DNA from: Arenibacter algicola
Lineage (GTDB): Bacteria; Bacteroidota; Bacteroidia; Flavobacteriales; Flavobacteriaceae
Assembly: GCF_018860365.1 (NCBI RefSeq)
Contig: NZ_JAHKPO010000022.1
Location: 62,001 to 126,000, forward strand
DNA length: 64,000 bases
Reading direction: 5' to 3'
The position numbers and the translations under genes were made by a program. The notes under the pieces were generated by a model, which saw nothing but the letters and a program-made list of their open reading frames with translations, was not told the origin of the DNA and did not search any database. This document shows positions 26,943 through 35,694 of the stretch, piece after piece. Every line of letters starts with the position of its first letter. Position 1 is the stretch's first letter.

Positions 26943-28865
26943 ATGAAGAAGCTTGTATTCCTGCTTATAGCTTTGTGTGGCGTGTTGATTGCCAAGGCAG
27001 AAGTTGTGCTGCCAAATATATTCAGTGACAATATGGTGCTTCAAAGGGATACACCGGTAAAAATTTGGGGCCAAGCGGATGCGGCCGAAAAAGTAGAAGT
27101 CGCTTTCAACGGACAGGAACATAAAACTTTGGCGGACACCAATGGAAACTGGGAGATAACCCTAAAACCCATGGCTTTTGGAGGTCCATATTCGTTAAGT
27201 ATACAAGGTAAGAATGCGATTGTGCTGCAAAATATTTTAATTGGTGACGTATGGATCTGTAGTGGGCAGTCCAACATGGAATTTTCAGTTAGACATGTTA
27301 AAGATGCTGAAAATGAGATATCTAAGGCCCATTATTCCAAAATTCGTTCTTTTAGGGTAAAGAGGAACATGGGCTATGATCCATTGGAGGATTTGGATGG
27401 GGCCTGGACAGTATGTAACCCTGAGACTGTGGGGCAGTTTTCAGCAGTTGGTTATTTCTTTGCCCGTAAGGTCTATGAAGATACAGGTATCCCCATAGCG
27501 CTGATTAATAATTCATGGGGAGGTACGCAAATTGAAACTTGGACTGATAGGGAAGTTTACAAGAAACTACCGGCAGAATATTGGGAACGCTATCCAGAAG
27601 GTGTTTTTGGCGTGGATCCAGTTAGGTTTGTCGCCTCTCAGGAAACGGCACAAAAATCATTTCAAGAAGCAAAGGGAATCAAGGATGACAGTAAGGAAGA
27701 AGGATATTTTTTTCCACCTAACATTTCCGATTATAAGACGTGTAAAATGCCCCTGCGATGGGACCGTTCCGAGCTAAAGAACATTGACGGGGTCGTGTGG
27801 TTTTATACCACCATCCAATTACCTGCCAATGCCGTCCAAAATGATGGCATCCTCAATCTAGGTCCCATAGACCAAAAAGACATGGTTTGGATCAATGGAA
27901 AAAGCGTAGGGGAATCGGAGACCTACATGGAGGAGCGTAGCTATAAAATCACTAAAGGTGTTCTAAAGGAGGGCAACAACACTATAGCGGTTAGGCTCGA
28001 CGATAATGGTGGTAATGGTGGTTTTGCGGGCACTGAAGAAGATTTGTTCCTAAAAATTGATAACAAAAAATATTCCTTGGCAGACGATTGGACTTATAGA
28101 AAAGGGATTACCAGTGATATGTTCGGGTATGAGCCAAATGCCCGAAATTTATATCCTGGTCTCTTATACAACGCTATGATAAATCCATTACTGCAATTTA
28201 AAATAAAAGGGATACTCTGGTATCAGGGAGAACACAATGTTGGTAGGTCGCAGCAGTACAGAACCTTGTTCCCTTATTTGATTAAGGACTGGCGTAAAAA
28301 ATGGGGAGTGGACTTTCCATTTTATTGGGTGCAACTCGCCAATTATTTGAGAATCGATGATAAACCTACCAGGAGTACCTGGGCCGAACTCAGGGAGGCA
28401 CAAACCAGTGCGTTGACACTTCCAAAAACTGGGGAAGCTGTAATTATCGACCTAGGGGAGGCAGAGGATATCCACCCTAAGAATAAACAGGATGTGGGGC
28501 AGCGTTTGGCATTGATAGCCTTGAACAAGGATTATGGTAAGAAACATTTGGTGTACTCCGGACCCACCTTTAAAGCTGTTAAATTCAAGAGAGGAAAAGC
28601 GGTGATTTCTTTCCGAAATGTAGGATCTGGACTGGTGACTTCCAATAATACACCTGAAGTAAAAGGTTTTGCCGTAGCTGGAACAGATAAAAAGTTTGTT
28701 TGGGCCAATGCCATAATAATGGGAGATAAAATAATTGTAGAAAGTGACCAGATTAAGGAACCGGCCTTTATTAGATATGCTTGGGGAAATAATCCGGAGA
28801 CCAATTTATATAACAAGGAAGGTTTACCGGCCCGCCCATTCAGGACCGATAACCCCAATAAATAA
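26943..28865 (+). CDS. Sialate O-acetylesterase-like SGNH carbohydrate esterase (CE20-like)
   Basis: Exported esterase removing O-acetyl groups from glycans. The start is taken at ATG 26943, which gives a clean signal peptide (KKLVFLLIALCGVLIAKA); longer frames begin at TTG 26910 or ATG 26913/26922 and overlap the previous stop. An N-terminal beta domain (residues about 20-97) precedes the SGNH block GDVWICSGQSNMEF with nucleophile Ser110, then SWGGTQIETW. A jelly-roll domain is inserted (about 255-380: GVVWFYTTIQLPA, GNNTIAVRLDDNG). The core then resumes with LWYQGEHNVGR and the catalytic EDIHPKNKQDVGQRLA. That insertion is normal for this family. The gene is tightly spaced with neighbours in the enzyme train. 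Confidence 0.9.
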   Translation: MKKLVFLLIALCGVLIAKAEVVLPNIFSDNMVLQRDTPVKIWGQADAAEKVEVAFNGQEHKTLADTNGNWEITLKPMAFGGPYSLSIQGKNAIVLQNILIGDVWICSGQSNMEFSVRHVKDAENEISKAHYSKIRSFRVKRNMGYDPLEDLDGAWTVCNPETVGQFSAVGYFFARKVYEDTGIPIALINNSWGGTQIETWTDREVYKKLPAEYWERYPEGVFGVDPVRFVASQETAQKSFQEAKGIKDDSKEEGYFFPPNISDYKTCKMPLRWDRSELKNIDGVVWFYTTIQLPANAVQNDGILNLGPIDQKDMVWINGKSVGESETYMEERSYKITKGVLKEGNNTIAVRLDDNGGNGGFAGTEEDLFLKIDNKKYSLADDWTYRKGITSDMFGYEPNARNLYPGLLYNAMINPLLQFKIKGILWYQGEHNVGRSQQYRTLFPYLIKDWRKKWGVDFPFYWVQLANYLRIDDKPTRSTWAELREAQTSALTLPKTGEAVIIDLGEAEDIHPKNKQDVGQRLALIALNKDYGKKHLVYSGPTFKAVKFKRGKAVISFRNVGSGLVTSNNTPEVKGFAVAGTDKKFVWANAIIMGDKIIVESDQIKEPAFIRYAWGNNPETNLYNKEGLPARPFRTDNPNK

Positions 28866-28883
28866 TTTAACCTAGGATCTATC

Positions 28884-30167
28884 ATGAAGCTAATGTTAAG
28901 CGTATGGCTCGTAGTTTTCCAAATATGGATAATGCCTGCACAAACAGTGGTCCAAAACAATACTTCTGATTTGTTCGGACCTTATTTGACGGGTGAATCA
29001 CCAATGATTATAAAAGATTTGGGTGAAGAAATTGAAAATGGAGTAAAACTTAGAAGGGTGATTTTTCATTCTTACAACTATCATGAAGCAGGAGATGAGA
29101 AAAATGCCGAAATCTTTGCTGCCATTGCACGTCCCGAGCAAGAGGGTAAATACCCGGGATTATTAGTCTTGCACGGAGGTGCAGGATATGCCGAAATAGA
29201 GAAGGCGAAGAAATGGGCGACTCAGGGGTATATCGTAGTTGTCTTGGATGAACCAGGTGTTGCACATCCTGATAAAATACCAATGTCCCATGGCCCGTGG
29301 GAAAAATACAAATATGGCGAAAATCGTTTTGTAGTGAAGCCAGAAGTTAAATCTAGTACTTTATTTTCCGCAGTACTCGCTTCTGTTCAAGGATTATATC
29401 TGCTATATTCCCAACCAGATATTATGGCCGATAAAATAGGGATAACTGGAATATCATGGGGCGGTTATTTGACCACTTTTGTATCTGGTCTGGCAAATTC
29501 AATGGTTACGGCATCCTTTTCTGTCTTTGGCAGTGGTTATTATGATTATGGGTCCACCTTCCAAAAGAACTTGGACGACATGAATGCCAAAGATCGTAGG
29601 GACTGGCTAAAGCACTTGGATGCAGGAAGAGTATCCAAAAATATTGGAACTCCATTTTTTATTGCTGGTGCAGCCAATGATAATTGGTTCTACCCTCCTG
29701 CAGTATCCCAAACACTAATGTCGATGAAAGGGGAGACCAACCACTTGTATGCCCCTAATAACTCGCACAAAATAGAACTTCCAGGAGGAACTAAGGGAAA
29801 AGCAGCGGAGGAGCCAGGTTGGTTGTCCATGGAGCGGCTCTATTTTGAATACCATCTTAAAGGAAAAGGGAATCCCCTTCCGAAAATTGTAAAGATTGAA
29901 ACCGTAAAAATGAAAAATGGCAATTCCAAAATTCGGTTTAAGGTTACAGGTCCTGTGCCTTTTGAAAGCGCAAATGTGTGTTATAGCCCAGAAGGTAAGG
30001 ATTGGCCAAAAAGAGTTTGGGAAATAGTTACCGCAACCGATTTGAAAAACGGATGGTATGAAGCGGAGATTCCCACAAAGGATTTGAAACGGAATATTTC
30101 TTGTTTCGCTTCAATTTCAGATACCAGGCCTGTTACGGTCTCTAGTAAAATAGTAACCATTAAATGA
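28884..30167 (+). CDS. Exported alpha/beta-hydrolase esterase (acetyl xylan esterase / dienelactone hydrolase type)
   Basis: A 427-residue alpha/beta hydrolase with a signal peptide ending MPAQ. The core has LLVLHGGAGY (oxyanion region, about 93-102), nucleophile elbow GISWGG with Ser191, Asp266 in AGAANDNW and His295 in NNSHKIEL, a complete triad. The C-terminal 100 residues (KIVKIETVKMKNGNSKIRFKV onward) form a beta domain. Such proteins are often annotated as acetyl xylan esterase or prolyl oligopeptidase family. In this context deacylation of the target glycan is likely. The start is 18 bp after the preceding stop, consistent with one operon. Confidence 0.85.
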   Translation: MKLMLSVWLVVFQIWIMPAQTVVQNNTSDLFGPYLTGESPMIIKDLGEEIENGVKLRRVIFHSYNYHEAGDEKNAEIFAAIARPEQEGKYPGLLVLHGGAGYAEIEKAKKWATQGYIVVVLDEPGVAHPDKIPMSHGPWEKYKYGENRFVVKPEVKSSTLFSAVLASVQGLYLLYSQPDIMADKIGITGISWGGYLTTFVSGLANSMVTASFSVFGSGYYDYGSTFQKNLDDMNAKDRRDWLKHLDAGRVSKNIGTPFFIAGAANDNWFYPPAVSQTLMSMKGETNHLYAPNNSHKIELPGGTKGKAAEEPGWLSMERLYFEYHLKGKGNPLPKIVKIETVKMKNGNSKIRFKVTGPVPFESANVCYSPEGKDWPKRVWEIVTATDLKNGWYEAEIPTKDLKRNISCFASISDTRPVTVSSKIVTIK

Positions 30168-30191
30168 TTTATAAACTATAAAAAACACCAT

Positions 30192-31319
30192 ATGCATACT
30201 AATACACTAACCATTTTATTTTTTACACTTTTTACTTTTTCGGTATCCGGACAGAGCAATTACAATTTAAAAAAGTTTCCAGAGGGGAAAATGCCCCAGG
30301 AGATAGGCATGCGAATTGCTGAAAAGTTTCTGAACACTTCCCATTCGCAATACGGAAATACTAAGCCGCCAAAACCGCCAAAGCAAATTACCTATCCAGA
30401 TGTGTGTACCTGGCTTGGGGGTATGTGGTTTGCCGAAGCAACAAAAAACAATAAGCTTTTTAGTCGATTTGAAGATCGTTTTCACCCCTTGTTAAATGAG
30501 GATAAGAACTTAATTCCCAAGCCCAACCATGTGGATAACAATGTTTTTGGGGCGGTTCCTTTGGAACTGTATCTACAAACCGGGAAGCAAAAATACCTTC
30601 AATTGGGATTGAAATATGCAGACACCCAATGGATACTACCCAAGGATGCTAAGCCAGAAGAGGAAAACTGGGCAAACAAAGGTTATTCTTGGCAGACCCG
30701 TATTTGGATCGATGATATGTTCATGATTACCGCAATACAGGCTCAGGCATATAGGGTTACAGATGATTCCAAATATATCGATAGGGCCGCGAAGGAAATG
30801 GTTTTGTACCTTGATGAAATACAATTGGATAATGGGTTGTTCTATCATTCTCCCGAAGCGCACTTTAGCTGGGGCCGAGGGAATGGATGGATGGCAGTTG
30901 GTATGGCCGAGATTCTTCGGATACTTCCAAAGAAGAACCCCAATAGAGAACGTATAATGGAAGGATACCACAAGATGATGTCAGCTTTACTGAAATATCA
31001 GGAAGAAGATGGAATGTGGAGACAGATCATTGACGATGAGGAAGCCTGGAAAGAGACTTCGGCTACGGCCATGTTTACCTATGCCATGATTACTGGAGTG
31101 AAAGAAGGCTGGCTGAATAAAAAAATTTACGGGACGGCGGCTAGAAAAGGTTGGTTGGCCCTAACCGACTATATCAATGCCGATGATGAGCTTACAGAGG
31201 TGTGTGCCGGTACGAACATTATGAACAGCAGGGAACATTATATGAACCGGCCACGCATTGTTGGCGACCTGCACGGGCAAGCACCTTTGCTCTGGTGTGC
31301 GACCGCTTTGGTAAGATAA
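30192..31319 (+). CDS. GH105 unsaturated uronyl (rhamnogalacturonyl-type) hydrolase
   Basis: Exported hydrolase that removes the 4,5-unsaturated uronic acid left at the non-reducing end by polysaccharide lyases. The 375-residue protein has a signal peptide ending SVSGQ and an (alpha/alpha)6-barrel. The GH105 landmarks are PDVCTWLGGMWFAEAT, PNHVDNNVFGAVPL (Asp115), the catalytic-Asp segment QTRIWIDDMFMITAIQ (Asp174/Asp175), SWGRGNGWMAVGMAEIL and ETSATAMFTYAMITGVKEGWL. Length matches YteR-type enzymes. Its presence implies that a lyase acts on a uronic-acid-containing chain in this pathway, which fits the lyase-like protein four genes upstream. Exact substrate (rhamnogalacturonan, ulvan-like or other) is not decided by sequence. 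Confidence 0.93.
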   Translation: MHTNTLTILFFTLFTFSVSGQSNYNLKKFPEGKMPQEIGMRIAEKFLNTSHSQYGNTKPPKPPKQITYPDVCTWLGGMWFAEATKNNKLFSRFEDRFHPLLNEDKNLIPKPNHVDNNVFGAVPLELYLQTGKQKYLQLGLKYADTQWILPKDAKPEEENWANKGYSWQTRIWIDDMFMITAIQAQAYRVTDDSKYIDRAAKEMVLYLDEIQLDNGLFYHSPEAHFSWGRGNGWMAVGMAEILRILPKKNPNRERIMEGYHKMMSALLKYQEEDGMWRQIIDDEEAWKETSATAMFTYAMITGVKEGWLNKKIYGTAARKGWLALTDYINADDELTEVCAGTNIMNSREHYMNRPRIVGDLHGQAPLLWCATALVR

Positions 31320-31353
31320 ATATCATTTTTCAGTAATATAGAAGTAGTAGTAT

Positions 31354-32190
31354 ATGAAAAAAAAGATTATTCTAATTGCTTTGTTTCTAGGTGCGGTTTC
31401 CCTTGTTTTTTCACAGAAAAAACGAATCACCTATAAACTGATCGAAAACCTATCCTATACCGATGTCTACGAAGGGGAAAAGGACGATTATATGAACGAG
31501 CGTTGCAAACTGGATATCTATTATCCCGAAAACCAAAAAGATTTTGCAACGGTTGTTTGGTTCCACGGTGGCGGACTCACAGGAGGGGAAAAATCCATTC
31601 CCAATGATTTGAAAAATAAAGGCAATGCAGTAGTTGCGGTCAATTATCGCTTGCACCCCAAAGTGAAAAACCCTGTCTATATAGAGGATGCTGCGGCTTC
31701 GGTGGTCTGGGTATTTAGGAATATTGAAAAATATGGAGGTAATAATACAAAGATTTTCGTTGCCGGTCATTCGGCCGGGGGGTATTTGGCCAGCATGGTG
31801 GGCCTAGATAAAAGTTATTTGGCAAAGTACGGTATCGATGCCAATTCAATTGCCGGACTGATTCCCTTTAGTGGTCACACCATTACCCATATGACCGTGC
31901 GGAAGGAAAATGGTGTAGGCAACAAGCAACCGGTGGTAGATAAATTTGCCCCATTATTCCATGTGCGTGCCGATGCTCCGCCATTAGTACTTATAACAGG
32001 CGATCGTGAAATTGAGATGTTGGGTCGCTATGAGGAAAATGCCTATATGTACCGAATGATGAAAGTTGTTGGGCATGAGGAGACCAGCCTTTATGAAATG
32101 CCTGGTTTCGACCACGGAACAATGACCTGGCCGGCCAGTCATATCATGCAAAAACATATTAAACAAATTTTAAAATCGAAACAAAATTGA
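31354..32190 (+). CDS. Exported alpha/beta-hydrolase carboxylesterase
   Basis: A 278-residue esterase/lipase-family enzyme with a signal peptide ending LVFSQ. The oxyanion motif is HGGG (71-74) in VVWFHGGGLTGGEK, the nucleophile is Ser140 in GHSAGGYLAS, with Asp217 in TGDRE and His254 in FDHG completing the triad. It resembles the bifunctional acetyl/feruloyl esterase branch of the hormone-sensitive-lipase-like family. It is 34 bp after GH105 and 28 bp before the DUF4886 gene. Removal of acetyl or other ester groups is inferred from fold and context. Confidence 0.88.
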   Translation: MKKKIILIALFLGAVSLVFSQKKRITYKLIENLSYTDVYEGEKDDYMNERCKLDIYYPENQKDFATVVWFHGGGLTGGEKSIPNDLKNKGNAVVAVNYRLHPKVKNPVYIEDAAASVVWVFRNIEKYGGNNTKIFVAGHSAGGYLASMVGLDKSYLAKYGIDANSIAGLIPFSGHTITHMTVRKENGVGNKQPVVDKFAPLFHVRADAPPLVLITGDREIEMLGRYEENAYMYRMMKVVGHEETSLYEMPGFDHGTMTWPASHIMQKHIKQILKSKQN

Positions 32191-32218
32191 AATTGAATAA
32201 TCTAATTCAAATTATTCT

Positions 32219-33016
32219 ATGAAAAACCTAAGAATCAATTTTTACTTAATTCTATTATTTACATTTCTTACCCAACCGGGTAAAGCATTTACCAACGGCC
32301 TTCCAAATAAGGTAGCCGACACCGTCCGGATTTTAACCATTGGCAATAGTTTTGCAGATAATGCCTGTAAATATTTGAAACAAATTACAGAATCGGTAGA
32401 AGGTTGCAATATTATTATTGGGAAGGCAAATATTGGGGGATGCCATTTGGAAAAACATGCAGACCTAATGAAGCAAAGTGAACTGGATCCAACGCTTAAA
32501 CCACATAATGGTAAGAGCTTAAAAGAGTGGTTGTTAACGGATGATTGGGATATTGTTTCCATTCAGCAGGTAAGCAATCTTAGTTTTAAGGCGGAAACCT
32601 ACCAGCCCTACGCGGATGAAGTTCGTGATTACGTAAATAAATACGCTCCCCAGGCCAAAATTTATATTCATGAGACCTGGGCCTATGCCCCGGATTGCCC
32701 ACGCTTGAAGGGCTTTGGGATAACCTCTGGTCAAATGTTCCAAGGGCTGAAGAATAATTACGAAGTCCTTTCCGAACGTTACAATTCGCCCATTTTACCA
32801 TCTGGTGACGCCTTTAATAGATCTTTCAAGAAAAGGGAAGAAATCGATCTTTGGAGCTCAAATGATCGGTTCCATGCCAACGAAAATGGATGCTACTTGG
32901 CCGCCTGTGTTTGGTTTAAGGTGTTGTTTGGGAAATCACCAAAAAAAATAAAATACAGACCAGAGGAAATATCCAAAAAAACAGCTCGATACTTAAGAAG
33001 GGTTGCCTCAAAGTAG
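32219..33016 (+). CDS. DUF4886 SGNH-fold hydrolase
   Basis: The 265-residue protein has a signal segment (LRINFYLILLFTFLTQPGKA) and the DUF4886 opening VRILTIGNSFADNA, where Ser44 occupies the GDS-type nucleophile position. WDIVSIQQVS, KIYIHETWAY and the late NDRFHANENGCYLAACVWF (Asp-x-x-His) supply the other SGNH blocks. Members of this family occur widely in Bacteroidota glycan loci, but I know of no settled substrate. It is probably a further deacylase or lyase-associated esterase in this operon; its position between an esterase and a GH88/105-like gene supports a glycan role. Confidence 0.8.
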   Translation: MKNLRINFYLILLFTFLTQPGKAFTNGLPNKVADTVRILTIGNSFADNACKYLKQITESVEGCNIIIGKANIGGCHLEKHADLMKQSELDPTLKPHNGKSLKEWLLTDDWDIVSIQQVSNLSFKAETYQPYADEVRDYVNKYAPQAKIYIHETWAYAPDCPRLKGFGITSGQMFQGLKNNYEVLSERYNSPILPSGDAFNRSFKKREEIDLWSSNDRFHANENGCYLAACVWFKVLFGKSPKKIKYRPEEISKKTARYLRRVASK

Positions 33017-33062
33017 ATAGGTCTGTTAAAGAAAAAATCAGGTATAACCAACTATCCAAAAT

Positions 33063-34562
33063 ATGAAACGTCGAAAATTTTTAGAAACAGTACCACCAGT
33101 AGGATTGGGGCTTTTTGTTGTCCCAAATTTAACGCTTTGTTCTTCTTCCAACCAAGAAAAATTGAATGGGGCAACCAGGGTTCCTTTGAGTGTTATAGGT
33201 AGTTCAGTTAAAATTTCGAGTGATAAAAGGATTGCATTTGGATGGTCTCCGCACGTACTTAATCCTGATGACGAGGTGCTGTTGAAATCCAAGCAATTGC
33301 CCCGGGATACATATGTTTTTTTACGCATATCGGTTGCACTGGAAATGTGGGACCAGGCCATTTTACAGGTATTTGTTCCAGATGAGGGGGAAACCCAGAT
33401 AGGGATTCTTGATATCAGGCATTCTTCGGTACTGGTTCCTTATGAATTGAAGATAGATAGTAAACATATTCCTTTGATCAATAAATACGGTATAAAAGTA
33501 AAGCTTCTGACCTCCAAACCTTTTGGTTTTTTTAATCAACCTTCAACTGAGGTCGGTAATAATGTATTCACCCCGCATTTGCTATTGTCTCCTAGTGAAA
33601 AGGGTGCAGTTCCTGATTTTTTAAACTGTTTTATGTCGATTGATTCGGTTCAGGCATTTGGTTGGCGGGAAGGTACCGTACTGGATGGCCTATGGCAGTT
33701 ATATTCCTTGAAAGGGGAGGAGAAGGCACTGACGGCAATTAAGGAACATTTTGATTTGTTCTTTGAGGGGGAGAATTTAAAGTATGAAAACTCTAGGAAC
33801 GACCCCAGAGATAACAGAATAGATGGCATAGAGTCAACCATCCCATATGCAACCCTGGCCCGGATTCATCCGGACCACCCCATATTAAAAACGGTCATAG
33901 AGGCCTGGGATAGTTATGCCCAAGAAAATGGTATGGTCACCGATGGGCCTACGTTAACCGCCGAAGGATGTTATACTGTGGCCTACCCAATGGCCGTGAT
34001 AGGTAAAGTTTGGAATGATCCTGCTTTAAAAAATAGAGCGCTCGAACAACTAAGACATCGATTTGTACTTATAGAAAATGGTAATTTAAATCTAAGGTAT
34101 CATAGTGATATGGGATCATATAGCTATAAGAACTGGGCACGAGGGGCTGCATGGACCTTACTGGGTTTTGCCAGAACACTATCCGAATTAAAAGGAGAAA
34201 TTCAAGATCGGGAAATCATCAATAAATTCAAGGAAGGGGTAGATAATGCCATTTCTATGCAAAAGGAGAATGGGCTATGGAACGGGTTTATGGATGCCGA
34301 AAATGCGCCCGATACCTCAGGGTCTGCCGGGATTTCCGCCGCTATTTTGATCGGGGTAAAGGAAGGTTTTTTGCCTGCAACTTACAGGCAATATGCAGAT
34401 AAATGCTGGACGGCACTGCAAAACTGTTTAACCCCTGATGGCCTTTTAAAGGAAGTTTCCCAGGACAATAGGGGAGGGCTACAATTACAACAGGGTAATT
34501 ATAGGGTAATTGCCCAAATGGGCATGGGATTGATGGCCCAATTATATGCAAACAGGGAATAG
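33063..34562 (+). CDS. Divergent GH88/GH105-like protein with N-terminal beta domain
   Basis: The 499-residue protein starts MKRRKFLETV, a Tat-like or lipoprotein-like leader. Residues about 35-200 look beta-rich (VFLRISVALEMWDQAILQVFVP), and residues about 205-499 form a helical barrel with GH88/105-style segments (SIDSVQAFGWREGTVLDGL, YKNWARGAAWTLLGFARTL, NAPDTSGSAGISAAILIGVKEGFL). The GH105 catalytic motif WIDD seen in the neighbour at 30192-31319 is replaced here by a segment reading TLTAEGCYTVAYPMAVIG, so the key Asp is not in its normal place. It may use another residue, act on a different linkage or be a non-catalytic paralogue. Spacing keeps it in the enzyme operon. Confidence 0.75.
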   Translation: MKRRKFLETVPPVGLGLFVVPNLTLCSSSNQEKLNGATRVPLSVIGSSVKISSDKRIAFGWSPHVLNPDDEVLLKSKQLPRDTYVFLRISVALEMWDQAILQVFVPDEGETQIGILDIRHSSVLVPYELKIDSKHIPLINKYGIKVKLLTSKPFGFFNQPSTEVGNNVFTPHLLLSPSEKGAVPDFLNCFMSIDSVQAFGWREGTVLDGLWQLYSLKGEEKALTAIKEHFDLFFEGENLKYENSRNDPRDNRIDGIESTIPYATLARIHPDHPILKTVIEAWDSYAQENGMVTDGPTLTAEGCYTVAYPMAVIGKVWNDPALKNRALEQLRHRFVLIENGNLNLRYHSDMGSYSYKNWARGAAWTLLGFARTLSELKGEIQDREIINKFKEGVDNAISMQKENGLWNGFMDAENAPDTSGSAGISAAILIGVKEGFLPATYRQYADKCWTALQNCLTPDGLLKEVSQDNRGGLQLQQGNYRVIAQMGMGLMAQLYANRE

Positions 34563-34599
34563 CGACAGAATCAAAAAACATTAAAATAAAGAATTTATT

Positions 34600-35469
34600 A
34601 TGCGACTAGCAGTAACAGCCCTAATTCTATTATTGACAGGTGTTAGTCTTTATTCACAGAATAATACTGATATAAGCCTGTTTTTTAATAAGGACAGTAC
34701 AAAATACCTTAATGATGTAAGCTCGGAAACAGGGGATTTGTTTAATTATTTAGGGCATCATGGACCCGCTATAGAAAATGAATGGCTAGGTTTTAGAATG
34801 TATTTTAATAAAACAGGAGCTATTGATATTTACTCTAAAACCAAGGCTGGCCTAGAGTTACGGAAAGCACGTTGGTACCCTACCACAGATCAGCAAAAAG
34901 ACGGATGGGGAGCGGATTATTACAAAGTGGGCAGTACCGTTGGTCTTGGCGGTATTCGATTGTGGGATGGAGAAAAGGTGGTGCCATTAAATCCCATAAG
35001 TAAAAGAACTGGACGTGTGGCGAAGGAGGGAACGATCTCTTATATGGAAATGCTTTCAGAAGGAGTTCCGTATAAAAACACCAAGGTGGATATATTGGTA
35101 AGGGTAACCGTTTTTACAGGTATTCGAAAAGCTAAAGTTGAAGCATTTGCGTTGACTTCCGATGAGGTGCAATTCGTTACAGGGATTAATTATCATGCGG
35201 GTCAAAAGGTAAAAAACGAATCGGATTATATTATAACGTGGGGCGTACATCCGGAAGATGTGGCTTTGGAAAAAATAGAACTAGGTGCAGCACTGTTATT
35301 TGATCCCAATGATTTTAATCAAAATATACAGGAAGAAGGTCAATACCTGTTGGTATCCAAACCTACAAAACTAATAGAGAGTTGGATAATTTCGACCAAT
35401 GCAAAAGAAGCTGATTTAAATACTTTTCAAAAATTCGCTAAGTATATTGAAAATGAAGGTCATTATTAA
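34600..35469 (+). CDS. DUF4861 exported protein
   Basis: The 289-residue protein has a signal peptide ending VSLYSQ and a beta-rich body. The segments YLGHHGPAIENEWLGFRMYF, IDIYSKTKAGLELRK, WGADYYKVGSTVGLGGIRLWDG and VTVFTGIRKAKVEAFAL are characteristic of DUF4861, a family common in uronic-acid polysaccharide loci next to GH105/GH88 genes. The fold resembles carbohydrate-mutarotase or lyase-type beta sandwiches in general look. I cannot assign a reaction. It lies 37 bp after the GH88/105-like gene and is the last tightly spaced gene of the enzyme train; 225 bp follow before the cytochrome-PA14 gene. Confidence 0.75.
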   Translation: MRLAVTALILLLTGVSLYSQNNTDISLFFNKDSTKYLNDVSSETGDLFNYLGHHGPAIENEWLGFRMYFNKTGAIDIYSKTKAGLELRKARWYPTTDQQKDGWGADYYKVGSTVGLGGIRLWDGEKVVPLNPISKRTGRVAKEGTISYMEMLSEGVPYKNTKVDILVRVTVFTGIRKAKVEAFALTSDEVQFVTGINYHAGQKVKNESDYIITWGVHPEDVALEKIELGAALLFDPNDFNQNIQEEGQYLLVSKPTKLIESWIISTNAKEADLNTFQKFAKYIENEGHY

Positions 35470-35694
35470 TCACGATTCTTAAATAAACTATTGGATTAAG
35501 GTTGTATAACGTACTAATTAAATAATATCTGAGGTTTTCTCATAAATTTCCATTTTCGGCTTAAGGGGTACATTCGATTTGTTCCAGTGCCAGTTGGGAC
35601 TTGGATACTGTGTTTTTTGCCTGGTGAGGGGGTGGCTGGAATGACAAGTTTAAATTGAATCAACTAAAACAATAATTAACACTATAATTTTTAT

